Source of the DNA: Candidatus Paracaedibacteraceae bacterium
Lineage (GTDB): Bacteria > Pseudomonadota > Alphaproteobacteria > Paracaedibacterales > CAIOTO01
DNA length: 64,000 bases
Direction of reading: 5' to 3'
Assembly: GCA_030694965.1 (NCBI GenBank)
Contig: JAUYTZ010000013.1
Coordinates: forward strand, 1 to 64,000
Part shown: piece after piece, positions 53,262-64,000 of the stretch
Position numbering within the stretch: the first letter of the stretch is position 1
How the letters are laid out: each line of letters begins with the position of its first letter
Translations under genes and position numbers: made by a program
The notes under the pieces: generated by a model
The model's database searches: none
Seen by the model: only the letters and a program-made list of their open reading frames with translations
What the model was told of the DNA's origin: nothing

Positions 53262-56054
53262 ATGACTTCACCAACACCTTCACAAATTGATATTAAGCCA
53301 GTTGCTATTGAAGAAGAAATGAAAACTTCTTATCTTTCATATGCAATGAGTGTAATCGTATCTCGTGCACTTCCTGACGTTCGTGATGGCTTAAAACCTG
53401 TCCACCGACGTATTTTATACGCGATGAAGGCAACAGGAAATGAATACAACCGCCCTTATCGCAAATCTGCGCGCGTTGTCGGTGAAGTGATGGGTAAGTA
53501 TCACCCACATGGTGATATGGCTATTTATGATGCTATGGTTCGATTAACACAAGATTTTAGCTTGCGCGTACCATTGATAGACGGCCAAGGTAACTTTGGC
53601 TCGATGGATGGCGATCCTGCGGCAGCATCACGTTATACAGAAGCACGTCTTTCAAAATCAGCACATGAATTGCTTGAAGATATTGATAAAGACACAGTCG
53701 ATTTCTGCCCAAACTATGATGAGTCAGAAATTCAACCAACAGTGCTTCCAGCAAAATTTCCTAATTTACTTATAAATGGTGGCAGCGGTATTGCGGTGGG
53801 GATGGCAACCTCCATTCCAACTCATAACTTAGGTGAGGTCATTGATGCATGTTGCGCACTTATTGAAAATCCAAACCTTGAACTTGCCGACCTTATGCAA
53901 TTCGTTAAGGGGCCTGACTTTCCAACAGGCGGTATCATTATGGGACGCCATGGTTTTCATGAAGCGTTTCGCACAGGTCGTGGCGGTGTTGTTGTGCGCG
54001 GTAAAGCGCATACTGAAACGTCAAAAAATGACCGTCAATCCATTGTTATTACAGAAATTCCATATCAAGTTAACAAAGCGCGCCTTGTCGAAAAGATTGC
54101 AGAACTTGTTAAAGAAAAAATCATCGAAGGCATCAGCGATTTACGCGATGAATCGAACCGTAAAGGTGTTCGCATTGTTATTGAAGTAAAACGTGATGCA
54201 GTTGCTGATGTAATTTTGAACCAGCTTTACCGGTACAGCCAATTACAAACAACAATTAGTTACAACATGCTTGCAATTCGTCATGGTAGACCAGAGCAGC
54301 TTAATTTGAAACAAATTTTAGAAGCATTTCTTGAATTCCGTGAAGAAGTCATTTTAAGAAGAACACGTTTTGAACTTAGAAAAGCACGCGAAAAAGCGCA
54401 TACATTAATGGGTTTTGCGATTGCCATTAGCAATATTGATCCAATCATTGAACTTATCCGTGCTGCAGCAGACCGCACTGACGCAAAAGATCAGTTATTA
54501 GGTCGCTTATGGGATGCCTCAGCCGTATTGCCTTTGCTAGCACTTATGGAAGAAAGATTACCTGACGAAGGTGTATATCAACTATCTGAAGTTCAAGCAA
54601 ATGCTATTTTAGATTTACGTCTACATCGTTTAACAGGCCTTGAGCGTGATAAAATTCAAGCTGACCTTGAAGGTGTTACCGCACTTATACAAGAGCTTGT
54701 AAGTATTTTAGGATCACGCCCCCGTGTTCTTGAAATTATGAACGAAGAACTTCGTGCAGTACAAAACGAATATTCAACCCCGCGTCGTACAGACATCGAA
54801 GAATCTGATTCAAACATTGACATGGAAGACTTAATTCAAAAAGAAGATATGGTCGTTACCGTTAGCCTTGAAGGCTACATTAAACGTGTTCCACTTTCAA
54901 CGTATCGCGCACAGCGACGTGGTGGCCGCGGAAGATCCGGCATGACAATGAAAGATGAAGATATCATTAGTGACGTCTTTGTAGCGAACACACACAGCCA
55001 AGTGTACTTCTTTTCATCACTTGGTCAGGTATACCGAATGAAGGTATACCGCTTACCACTTGCATCACCTCAATCAAAAGGTCGCGCAATTGTGAACTTA
55101 TTACCACTTGCACAAGACGAAAAAATCACAACAATTCTGGTATTACCAGATGATGTAAATCAAGAAACACATTTCTTAATGTTTGCAACATCACGTGGAA
55201 ATGTACGTCGTAATGCACTTGGTGACTTCCACCATATTTCACCAAATGGTAAAAAAGCAATTCGTATGGATGAAGGGGAATCATTAGTAGCTGTTTCACT
55301 TTGCTCCGAAGAAGATGATGTAATGTTAAGTACATCACATGGCATTTGTAACCGCTTTAATGTAACTGATATCCGCATATTTGTTGGCCGTGATTCAAAT
55401 GGTGTACGTGGTATTCGATTGTCAGAAGGTGATTATGTAATTGCGATGACTATATTAATGTCAGCATCAGCACAAAACACAGAAGAGAGAGATGCATACT
55501 TAAAAGCAGCAACACGCTTAAGGCAGGCCGATAATGTTGAAGAAGGTGATGCAACACCTATTACTGCTGACGCAGATGAAACAACCATTCAGCTTGATCC
55601 AGAGCGCGTGCAAGAACTTGCAGAACGTGAGCAGTTTATTTTAGCTATTTCTGAAAATGGCTATGGTAAACGCACATCAGCCTATGAATATAGAACAACA
55701 AATCGTGGTAGTAGCGGATTTGATGCTATGAATGTCACAACAAAAACAGGCGGTCTTGTTGCAACATTCCCAGTTGATGAGAACGATCAGATCATGCTTG
55801 TAACAGATCGCGGACGCCTTATTCGTTGTGCGGTCACAGACATCCGCATGACAGGGCGACGCGCGCAAGGTGTTATTATTTTCCGTGTTGACTCTGATGA
55901 AAAAGTTGTGGCTGTTAGTCGCATTGGATCCGTTGAAGGTGATGAGGAAGAAATCATTGAAGGTGAAACAGTTGAAATAGAAATTAATGCAAATGAATCA
56001 CCAAACCTTATAAAACAACCACACTCAACCGAACCAACAAGTGAAGAAAAATAG
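53262..56054 (+). CDS. gyrA: DNA gyrase subunit A
   Basis: GyrA breaks and rejoins the gate segment in supercoiling. The start is taken as ATG 53262 ([20 protein letters not shown]), giving 930 residues; a TTG five codons earlier is less likely. Landmarks are [32 protein letters not shown], the [44 protein letters not shown] with the catalytic Tyr, and the C-terminal pinwheel with the GyrA box [10 protein letters not shown]. An acidic tail ends the protein. The QRDR has Met86 where E. coli has Ser83; the adjacent Asp (E. coli Asp87) is kept. A hairpin terminator follows. gyrB is not in the window. Confidence 0.97.
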   Translation: MTSPTPSQIDIKPVAIEEEMKTSYLSYAMSVIVSRALPDVRDGLKPVHRRILYAMKATGNEYNRPYRKSARVVGEVMGKYHPHGDMAIYDAMVRLTQDFSLRVPLIDGQGNFGSMDGDPAAASRYTEARLSKSAHELLEDIDKDTVDFCPNYDESEIQPTVLPAKFPNLLINGGSGIAVGMATSIPTHNLGEVIDACCALIENPNLELADLMQFVKGPDFPTGGIIMGRHGFHEAFRTGRGGVVVRGKAHTETSKNDRQSIVITEIPYQVNKARLVEKIAELVKEKIIEGISDLRDESNRKGVRIVIEVKRDAVADVILNQLYRYSQLQTTISYNMLAIRHGRPEQLNLKQILEAFLEFREEVILRRTRFELRKAREKAHTLMGFAIAISNIDPIIELIRAAADRTDAKDQLLGRLWDASAVLPLLALMEERLPDEGVYQLSEVQANAILDLRLHRLTGLERDKIQADLEGVTALIQELVSILGSRPRVLEIMNEELRAVQNEYSTPRRTDIEESDSNIDMEDLIQKEDMVVTVSLEGYIKRVPLSTYRAQRRGGRGRSGMTMKDEDIISDVFVANTHSQVYFFSSLGQVYRMKVYRLPLASPQSKGRAIVNLLPLAQDEKITTILVLPDDVNQETHFLMFATSRGNVRRNALGDFHHISPNGKKAIRMDEGESLVAVSLCSEEDDVMLSTSHGICNRFNVTDIRIFVGRDSNGVRGIRLSEGDYVIAMTILMSASAQNTEERDAYLKAATRLRQADNVEEGDATPITADADETTIQLDPERVQELAEREQFILAISENGYGKRTSAYEYRTTNRGSSGFDAMNVTTKTGGLVATFPVDENDQIMLVTDRGRLIRCAVTDIRMTGRRAQGVIIFRVDSDEKVVAVSRIGSVEGDEEEIIEGETVEIEINANESPNLIKQPHSTEPTSEEK

Positions 56055-56066
56055 ATATTAGCACTT

Positions 56067-56091
56067 AGGGTGATTTATATTGAATCACCCT
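56067..56091. terminator. Hairpin terminator shared by gyrA and the convergent exported orphan
   Basis: Perfect 9-bp stem AGGGTGATT / AATCACCCT with a 7-base loop. The right arm covers the stop codon of the minus-strand gene (56090-56092). Flanking A/T-rich runs allow termination in both directions. Confidence 0.8.
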
Positions 56092-56848
56092 ATAAATTAT
56101 TGTCGACTGCTTTTAAAACTTCATTAATCCGACCATCATCAGTGCTTGTATTACTATCCTTACGTTCACTTTTCTTTTTATCCTCATACAATTCAATAAG
56201 TTGTTTACGAAGTATAACGAATAGTGTGCAAGCGCGTTTTAATGTTGTACAAGCAACACCTGCTGTTAATAAAAGCAGGCCATTTTTGTGTGATCTAGTC
56301 TGTTCACATTCACTTGATGGAGATGAATCTAACCCTAAATAATAAAGTGCGGCCAATGGAAACAAAAGCTCTCCAATACCTAATAAATTCAATGTGATTC
56401 CACATACTTTGCTCATTACAAGAAGACTTGATTTAAAGAAAGCTTGCTTTAAATGCTGTAGACGGGTTTCGGGCATTATAAGCTCTGATAATTTAAGTGA
56501 TGTTTGTGTTGATATTTCATTTCCATTAGTTTTTGTAAGTTCCACCCCTTGTTCTAAATCTAATACAGAGTCAACGTCGCTTTTCTGCTCACCTAACTCA
56601 TGAGCCGTGCTAAATACTGAAAGTAAATTTTTTGAGGATTTATTTTGTAAATCATTCTCAAAAAAATCAGTACCATCATAATTTTTAGTTTTTTCTACAG
56701 CCTCACTATTATTGAACACAGAAGTATTACTTAATGTCGGTCGCACAAAAGGATCATCTACCCCATGATCATTCGCACTCAAGCTATTTTGATTAATACA
56801 AAAATAAAGCACTGTAATATAAAAAAAATTTGATGCAAGGAAATTCAT
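56090..56848 (-). CDS. Exported two-TM orphan protein, copy 2 of a window paralogue pair
   Basis: I do not recognise a family. The 252-residue product has a signal peptide (FLASNFFYITVLYFCINQNSLSAN) and a Ser/Asn/Asp/Glu-rich variable region. Then come ISTQTSLKLSELIM, a hydrophobic segment with ITLNLLGIGELLFPLAALYYLG, a short charged loop, a second TM (KNGLLLLTAGVACTTLKRAC), and a long charged tail. It parallels the protein at 38066-38935: TQTS-[IL]-[RK], then GE-x-x-x-P-x-A-L-Y-[FY], then the second TM with a T-x-K motif. The order is conserved while the middle is not. The stop overlaps the gyrA terminator hairpin. Confidence 0.7.
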   Translation of the reverse strand: MNFLASNFFYITVLYFCINQNSLSANDHGVDDPFVRPTLSNTSVFNNSEAVEKTKNYDGTDFFENDLQNKSSKNLLSVFSTAHELGEQKSDVDSVLDLEQGVELTKTNGNEISTQTSLKLSELIMPETRLQHLKQAFFKSSLLVMSKVCGITLNLLGIGELLFPLAALYYLGLDSSPSSECEQTRSHKNGLLLLTAGVACTTLKRACTLFVILRKQLIELYEDKKKSERKDSNTSTDDGRINEVLKAVDNNL

Positions 56849-57065
56849 ATTTTTATTTTTTCAAAAATAATATCAATAAATATATTATGTATAAAAATCA
56901 TTAATATTTGGTTTAAACAAAATAAATAAATAGCATTATATATTTTAGCAATATAATAAAAAAACTCATTGCTAAACTCATTTTCACAACCGAAGCGATT
57001 CCTTTTAGAATAGGTTTTTCATACTTTTCAGCTTGCTAAATTGCGTTAAGCAAGCTACATAATAA

Positions 57066-59153
<2,088 letters not shown>

Positions 59154-59440
59154 AATTAAGCGTGATTTTTGAGATTAATATTCTTACTTTTTATTGTTTT
59201 CAATGATTAACACGGCAATTGCATTAATAGCCTAGATAGATGGTCTTCCGAGAGATATCGCTTCATGGCTATTTAATAAGCTTTTTTGTGTTAGTTTATG
59301 ACCAGTGCTTGCATGCGAGCAGCCTAGATAATAACATAAAATACAAAGAATCATTTAGATTTTGATAATTTAGCTGGTATAACGACGGAAAAGAATAATT
59401 GTTGGATTTTTATAAATATCACTTATGTTAAGTGGTAGGA

Positions 59441-59527
59441 TGGTGCCCGCAGCCAGACTTGAACTGGCACGAGAGTTCTCTCGACAGATTTTAAATCTGT
59501 TGTGTCTACCGATTTCACCATGCAGGC
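59441..59527 (-). tRNA. tRNA-Leu (anticodon UAA)
   Basis: Type II tRNA with a long variable arm: acceptor GCCTGCA/TGCGGGC with one G-U pair, anticodon stem ACAGA/TCTGT with loop TTTAAAA (TAA), variable arm CGAGAGAACTCTCG, T-loop TTCAAGT, discriminator A and encoded CCA (59443-59441). Confidence 0.97.
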
Positions 59528-59539
59528 ATCCTAAGCATT

Positions 59540-59568
59540 AAAATAAACATATTTACACCAAATGGCAA
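59540..59568 (-). promoter_or_regulatory. Sigma-70-type promoter of tRNA-Leu
   Basis: Read on the minus strand: TTGCCA (59568-59563), 17-bp spacer, TATTTT (59545-59540). The mature tRNA starts 13 bases further at 59527. Confidence 0.55.
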
Positions 59569-59700
59569 TAGAATAATTAAAAAAATCATTATCTTTTTTA
59601 AAAAGCATTTAACTTTACAAACAAGATGAGGTTTCTCTTAGAAAAAGAAATAAATTCATTTATAATGCTCTCACATCACATAATTCAGTTTGAAAATAAC

Positions 59701-61200
59701 ATGTACCTCAATGATCTTTTGCTACAAACAGGCCTTATAGAAAAACCTTTACCATATACATATGGGCAACTTAAAGTACAAGCAATAAAAGCTGACTCAC
59801 GCACAGTTGAACCTTTTGATGTCTTTGTTTCAACCCCCTGCCCTATGGCAATTGATTATATAGTAGATGTTTTAAGCAAAGGTTGCCGTGTTATTGTTAC
59901 AGAATCTGAACTTGCAGACCATCCTCTTTTTCAAAAGCATGATGCCCTTGTCATTACGCATTCTAATCCACGCATTGCTCTTGCAAAGTTATCTGCTGTC
60001 TTTTACGGAGACTCTCCAAAACATTCTGTTGCAGTAACAGGAACTAACGGCAAAAGCTCAACTGTGCAATACGTACGGCAATTTTGGGAAGGTATTAACA
60101 TTCCATGCGCAAGCGTTGGAACTCTTGGCCTTAGTTTGTCAAACAATATTGACGCCAATATTATTAATGAGTTTATTCCTATTATGAATGGCGCCTCTCT
60201 TACAACGCTTGATTCTGTACGTTTACATCAACTTATGCATGGCTTAAAAACACACAACATTGATCACTTAGCTTTTGAAGCATCAAGCCATGGCCTTGAC
60301 CAATATCGGATTCATGGTGTTTCATTAAAAGCGGCAGCTTTTACAAATCTTACTCAAGATCATCTTGATTATCATCAAACAATGGATGATTATTTTCATG
60401 CAAAAGCACGCTTATTCACTGATATATTAGCAGATGGCATGACAGCTGTGATCAATAAGGACTCACCTTATTTCAAACAACTTAGTGATATATGCGCGAA
60501 AAAGAACCAACGCATAATTAGTTTTTCGCGATTAACGAATGCAACATTATTTGTTAAAAATTGCCGTATCGAAGGGCAAGCTCAAATTTTTGATTTACAT
60601 ACTAATAATGAAATCTTTCCAAACATCCGCATCAATATCAGTGGCGACTTTCAAATTGAAAATGTACTAGCAGCATTAGGACTTGTATTAGCATCAGGCG
60701 CAACCATTCAAGAGTGCCTGCCTACCTTTACGAATCTTACCTGCGCAACAGGCCGTTTAGAACGTGTTGCAACACATAATGGTGCGCATTTTTATGTGGA
60801 TTACGCACATACTCCTGACGCACTTGAAAAAGCACTTACAAACTTAAGGCCTTTTTCATCTGGGAAGCTCTGGGTTCTTTTCGGATGTGGTGGCAACCGT
60901 GACACGGGCAAACGCCAATTAATGGGTAAAATTTCTGCGTCACTTGCTGATACATGTATTGTAACAGATGACAATCCACGTTTTGAAGACCCTGCTGCCA
61001 TAAGATCTGAAATACTAAAAACTTGCACACATGCCATAGAAATAGGAAACCGACGCGACGCAATTACTTATGCGCTTCAACATGCGCAAGCAGGTGATGT
61101 TGTTTTAATCGCAGGAAAAGGTCATGAACAAGGCCAAATCATTGGCAACATAACTTTTCCGTTTGACGATAGGGAGGAAATTCTCAGCATAGCAAAATAA
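59701..61200 (+). CDS. murE: UDP-N-acetylmuramoyl-tripeptide synthetase (DAP-adding)
   Basis: MurE adds the third peptide residue, here probably meso-diaminopimelate, to UDP-MurNAc-L-Ala-D-Glu. The ATP site is VAVTGTNGKSSTVQYVRQFW (about residues 112-131), then FEASSHGLDQYRIHG, ATGRLERV, YAHTPDALEKALTNLRPF and the DAP-specific DNPR motif in VTDDNPRFEDPAAIRSEI. The start at ATG 59701 gives 499 residues and aligns with MurE of other species; earlier in-frame ATGs at 59626 and 59665 would add a non-conserved extension. No murF or other division genes adjoin, so the usual dcw cluster is broken here; the next gene is polA. Confidence 0.95.
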   Translation: MYLNDLLLQTGLIEKPLPYTYGQLKVQAIKADSRTVEPFDVFVSTPCPMAIDYIVDVLSKGCRVIVTESELADHPLFQKHDALVITHSNPRIALAKLSAVFYGDSPKHSVAVTGTNGKSSTVQYVRQFWEGINIPCASVGTLGLSLSNNIDANIINEFIPIMNGASLTTLDSVRLHQLMHGLKTHNIDHLAFEASSHGLDQYRIHGVSLKAAAFTNLTQDHLDYHQTMDDYFHAKARLFTDILADGMTAVINKDSPYFKQLSDICAKKNQRIISFSRLTNATLFVKNCRIEGQAQIFDLHTNNEIFPNIRINISGDFQIENVLAALGLVLASGATIQECLPTFTNLTCATGRLERVATHNGAHFYVDYAHTPDALEKALTNLRPFSSGKLWVLFGCGGNRDTGKRQLMGKISASLADTCIVTDDNPRFEDPAAIRSEILKTCTHAIEIGNRRDAITYALQHAQAGDVVLIAGKGHEQGQIIGNITFPFDDREEILSIAK

Positions 61201-61270
61201 TCCTTCTGTCAATCTATTTTAAAATTCGTTATTGTAATCGTAATCTACGATGATAATAATAGGTAATTTT

Positions 61271-63997
61271 GTGAAAAAACTTTTTTTAATTGATGGTTCG
61301 GGTTTTATTTTTAGGGCGTACCATGCCCTTCCCCCACTGACTTCTCCTGATGGCACTCCCGTTGGGGCTGTTTATGGCTTTTGCAACATGTTGCGCCAAC
61401 TTGTATTAGATCATAGTCATCATCATTTCTTGGTCGTTTTTGATGCTGGGCGTCAAACATTTCGCCAACGTATTTATGCCGAATACAAAGCACACCGACC
61501 ACCGGCGCCTGATGACTTAGTACCACAATTTCCACTATTTCGCGAAGTATGTGCAGCTTTTGGCGTTCCATGCGTTGAAATGGCTGATTATGAAGCCGAT
61601 GATCTTATCGCATCCTATGCACGTCAAGGTGCCGCTGTGGGTTTTGAAGTTGTTATTGTTTCTGGCGATAAAGATTTAATGCAACTTGTGAATGATCAAA
61701 TTAGTTTATATGATCCTCTCAAACGCAAAGCAATTAACATCGATACGGTTATTGAAAAATTTGGCGTCCCACCATCAAAAGTAATTGATGTTCAAGCTCT
61801 TGCAGGCGATGCATCTGATAATGTGCCGGGCGTAGCAGGTATAGGCGTTAAAACAGCAGCTGAATTAATTTCAGCTTATGGAGATCTTGAAACGTTACTT
61901 GCTCAAACATACACTATTAAACAACCAAAGCGTCGTCAAACTCTTATTGATAATGCAGACAAAGCGCGTATTTCAAAACGACTTGTAACACTTGTAGACA
62001 ATCTTGAATTGCCACTTGATTTTGATGCGCTTTTTGTTACAGGTGTTTCTGCTGAAACATTGGCATTTTTAAGCAAAATGGGTTTTAAAACACTTTTAAA
62101 CCGAGTTCAAAATGAAGTAAATAATTTAAACAATTTTAGCACCAAAAAAGAAGCAATACCTTTGTCTAGCCAGCTAAGTGCAGCTAGTCAAAATTATCAA
62201 ATGCTCACAACGGTAGATGAAATTGCAGCTTTTTTAGATGAGGCATCACTTGCAGAAATTGTGGCTTTTGATACGGAAACAACTTCTTTACATATTCGTG
62301 ATGCTATTTGGGTTGGATGCTCCTTTGCTTTTCGTGCAGAAAACAGAAATATAAAAGCGGCTTACATTCCATTTCGTCACACAACAGAAGAAGCACAAGC
62401 TGATTTTTCAAGCATAAAACAATTATTAGCAAATTTCTTAAATCAAGCTGGCATTTTAAAAGTTGGTCATAACCTTAAATATGACATAAGTATTATTGCT
62501 AAGGATGGACTGACTCTACGATCTATTGAAGATACTCTCCTTATGTCTTATTGCCTTCATGGTGGACAGCACAGTCACAGCATGGACTATTTAGCAAAAA
62601 CATATCTTGGACGTGACACAATAAGTTTTTCAAGCATTGCTGGCACAGGTAAAAATCAAAAAACATTTGATCAAATCGACTTAAAAACAGCAGCAATATA
62701 CGCCGCTGAAGATGCTGAAATTACATTGATGCTATACGAGTATTTCAAACCTAAACTGACCGAACAACATGTTTCAGCTCTTTATTATGATGTTGAACGT
62801 CCTCTTATTCCAGTGATTGCGGCTATGGAATACCAAGGGATAAAAGTAAGCCCTGACGTGCTAAAAGAATTTGCCACTGAAATCTCTAGTCGTTTAGAAA
62901 TACTGGAAAAAGAAATTTATCAAATTGCGGGACGAGAATTTAATATTGCTTCACCCAAACAACTTGGTGAAGTTTTATTTGACGAGCAAGGGTTACCAGC
63001 ACCTAAACGTACAAAAACAGGCGCTTATATAACCGATGCGGATGTGCTTGAAGATCTTGTTCAAAAAGGTCATTTTCTACCTACAAAGATTCTTCAATGG
63101 AGAAGCCTTTCAAAACTACAATCTACATATATTGAAGGCTTAACGACACAAATTAATACAACGACAAAGCGCATCCACACATCCTATGCAATGACAGGAA
63201 CAAGTACAGGACGCTTATCATCGTCTGAACCTAACTTGCAAAACATTCCCATCAAAACTGAAGATGGTCGACGAATTCGAAAAGCTTTTATTGCAGATGA
63301 CGGATACGTACTTGTATCGCTTGACTATTCACAAATTGAATTGCGATTGTTAGCGCATTTTGCAGATATTCCAGCATTAAAACAGGCATTCCTTGATGGT
63401 GTTGATATTCATAAAATCACGGCTAGCGATCTGTTTGGTATCCCCTATGAGCAGATTACAACCGAACAACGCCGCCAAGCTAAAACGGTCAATTTTGGAA
63501 TCATCTATGGCATTAGTGCATACGGTTTAGGACAGCAACTTAACATTCCAAATACGGCAGCAGCGGCGCTTATAAAGTCATACTTAGAGCGTTACCCAGG
63601 CGTTGAAGCATTTATGTCTTCAATGAAAGAAAAAGCACGTAAAAATGGTTACATCACAACACTTATGGGACGCAATTGTTACACCCCCGGCATTCATGAT
63701 CGCAATGGAAGCATTCGTCAATTTGCTGAGCGCCAAGCTGTCAATGCGCCTCTTCAAGGAACAAATGCTGATATTATAAAGAAAGCCATGGCACATGTTC
63801 ATCATTGGCTAGAAACAGATACTATTGATGCTCGCATGCTCTTACAAGTGCATGATGAATTGGTGTTTGAAGTCAAAGAAACTGAAGCCGCAGTTTTTAT
63901 TGAACGAGTAAAATCAATTATGGAAAATGTTGTACAGCTATCAGTACCATTAATAGTTGAGGCTGGCATCGGAATGAACTGGGATGAAGCACATTAA
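61271..63997 (+). CDS. polA: DNA polymerase I
   Basis: PolA fills gaps and removes RNA primers. The 5'-3' exonuclease domain covers about residues 1-285 (LIDGSGFIFRAYHALPPL, EADDLIASYA, SGDKDLMQLV, ALAGDASDNVPGV). The 3'-5' exonuclease domain, about 310-500, retains its metal residues (FDTETTSLH, GHNLKYDISI, YAAEDAEITLML), so proofreading should be active. The polymerase domain has motif A SLDYSQIELRLLAHFADIPA, motif B RRQAKTVNFGIIYGISAYG and motif C LQVHDELVFEV. The start is GTG 61271 with AGGT ten bases before, giving MKKLFLIDG and 908 residues; an ATG at 61250 is in frame but adds seven non-family residues. The TAA ends at 63997. Confidence 0.95.
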   Translation: MKKLFLIDGSGFIFRAYHALPPLTSPDGTPVGAVYGFCNMLRQLVLDHSHHHFLVVFDAGRQTFRQRIYAEYKAHRPPAPDDLVPQFPLFREVCAAFGVPCVEMADYEADDLIASYARQGAAVGFEVVIVSGDKDLMQLVNDQISLYDPLKRKAINIDTVIEKFGVPPSKVIDVQALAGDASDNVPGVAGIGVKTAAELISAYGDLETLLAQTYTIKQPKRRQTLIDNADKARISKRLVTLVDNLELPLDFDALFVTGVSAETLAFLSKMGFKTLLNRVQNEVNNLNNFSTKKEAIPLSSQLSAASQNYQMLTTVDEIAAFLDEASLAEIVAFDTETTSLHIRDAIWVGCSFAFRAENRNIKAAYIPFRHTTEEAQADFSSIKQLLANFLNQAGILKVGHNLKYDISIIAKDGLTLRSIEDTLLMSYCLHGGQHSHSMDYLAKTYLGRDTISFSSIAGTGKNQKTFDQIDLKTAAIYAAEDAEITLMLYEYFKPKLTEQHVSALYYDVERPLIPVIAAMEYQGIKVSPDVLKEFATEISSRLEILEKEIYQIAGREFNIASPKQLGEVLFDEQGLPAPKRTKTGAYITDADVLEDLVQKGHFLPTKILQWRSLSKLQSTYIEGLTTQINTTTKRIHTSYAMTGTSTGRLSSSEPNLQNIPIKTEDGRRIRKAFIADDGYVLVSLDYSQIELRLLAHFADIPALKQAFLDGVDIHKITASDLFGIPYEQITTEQRRQAKTVNFGIIYGISAYGLGQQLNIPNTAAAALIKSYLERYPGVEAFMSSMKEKARKNGYITTLMGRNCYTPGIHDRNGSIRQFAERQAVNAPLQGTNADIIKKAMAHVHHWLETDTIDARMLLQVHDELVFEVKETEAAVFIERVKSIMENVVQLSVPLIVEAGIGMNWDEAH

Positions 63998-64000
63998 TGC

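Overview
The window reads as a contiguous chromosomal piece of an AT-rich Gram-negative alphaproteobacterium, probably an intracellular or host-associated one. This is inferred, not proven. The conserved set includes hflK-hflC-degP, petC, mrp, lpxK, a DAP-type murE, the rpmH-rnpA-yidD-yidC block and the elongator tRNA-Met type usual in alphaproteobacteria. The accessory set includes an exported leucine-rich-repeat protein, an exported CAP10/GT90 glycosyltransferase, a solo VgrG, a solo LuxR regulator and many small exported orphans. Together these fit a Holosporales- or Rickettsiales-like symbiont. The species cannot be named from the sequence alone.

Layout. 1-4219 (minus) is one uninterrupted frame of at least 1,406 codons encoding an exported filamentous-haemagglutinin-like protein; its C-terminus lies beyond the window. 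4.2-5.5 kb holds degraded small frames and a GNAT acetyltransferase. 5.9-11 kb (minus) carries gpmI, lpxK, miaA and lpdA. 11.2-14.3 kb (plus) holds two exported accessory proteins: a Lys-rich protein with YKLM repeats and a Thr-rich tract, then a GT90 glycosyltransferase. 14.4-23.8 kb (minus, apart from a DUF6314 gene) is core: yihA, yidC, yidD, rnpA, rpmH, rluB, a glutamine amidotransferase, a lipoprotein, tRNA-Val, hupB, lipB, a TatB-like gene, tmk and gltX.

23.8-29.6 kb is a mobile-element island. It contains IS630-like, IS6-like and IS5-like sequences, pieces of a MobA/MobL-like relaxase and of a Cys-cluster protein, a LuxR-type gene, a head-to-head chimera of two IS6 copies, and an exported LRR gene. 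29.7-35.4 kb has a histidine phosphatase, a LOG-family protein, a vgrG and two tandem ABC substrate-binding proteins. The latter are preceded by a 16-codon leader frame rich in Trp and His. 35.4-41.9 kb has ubiE, tRNA-Met, efp, suhB, an exported orphan, folD and a solo lipoprotein secretin. 42.2-51 kb has hflK-hflC-degP, petC, mrp, glmU and an ABC1 kinase. 51-64 kb has a PotB-like permease, an S66 carboxypeptidase, gyrA, a second exported orphan (a probable distant paralogue of the one at 38 kb), ligA, tRNA-Leu, murE and polA.

The strongest candidates for undescribed biology are four: the GT90 enzyme beside a Thr-rich exported neighbour; the Trp/His leader frame upstream of the TrpX-like binding proteins; the pair of two-TM exported paralogues; and the giant adhesin-like frame. 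No CRISPR array, rRNA or replication origin was seen.
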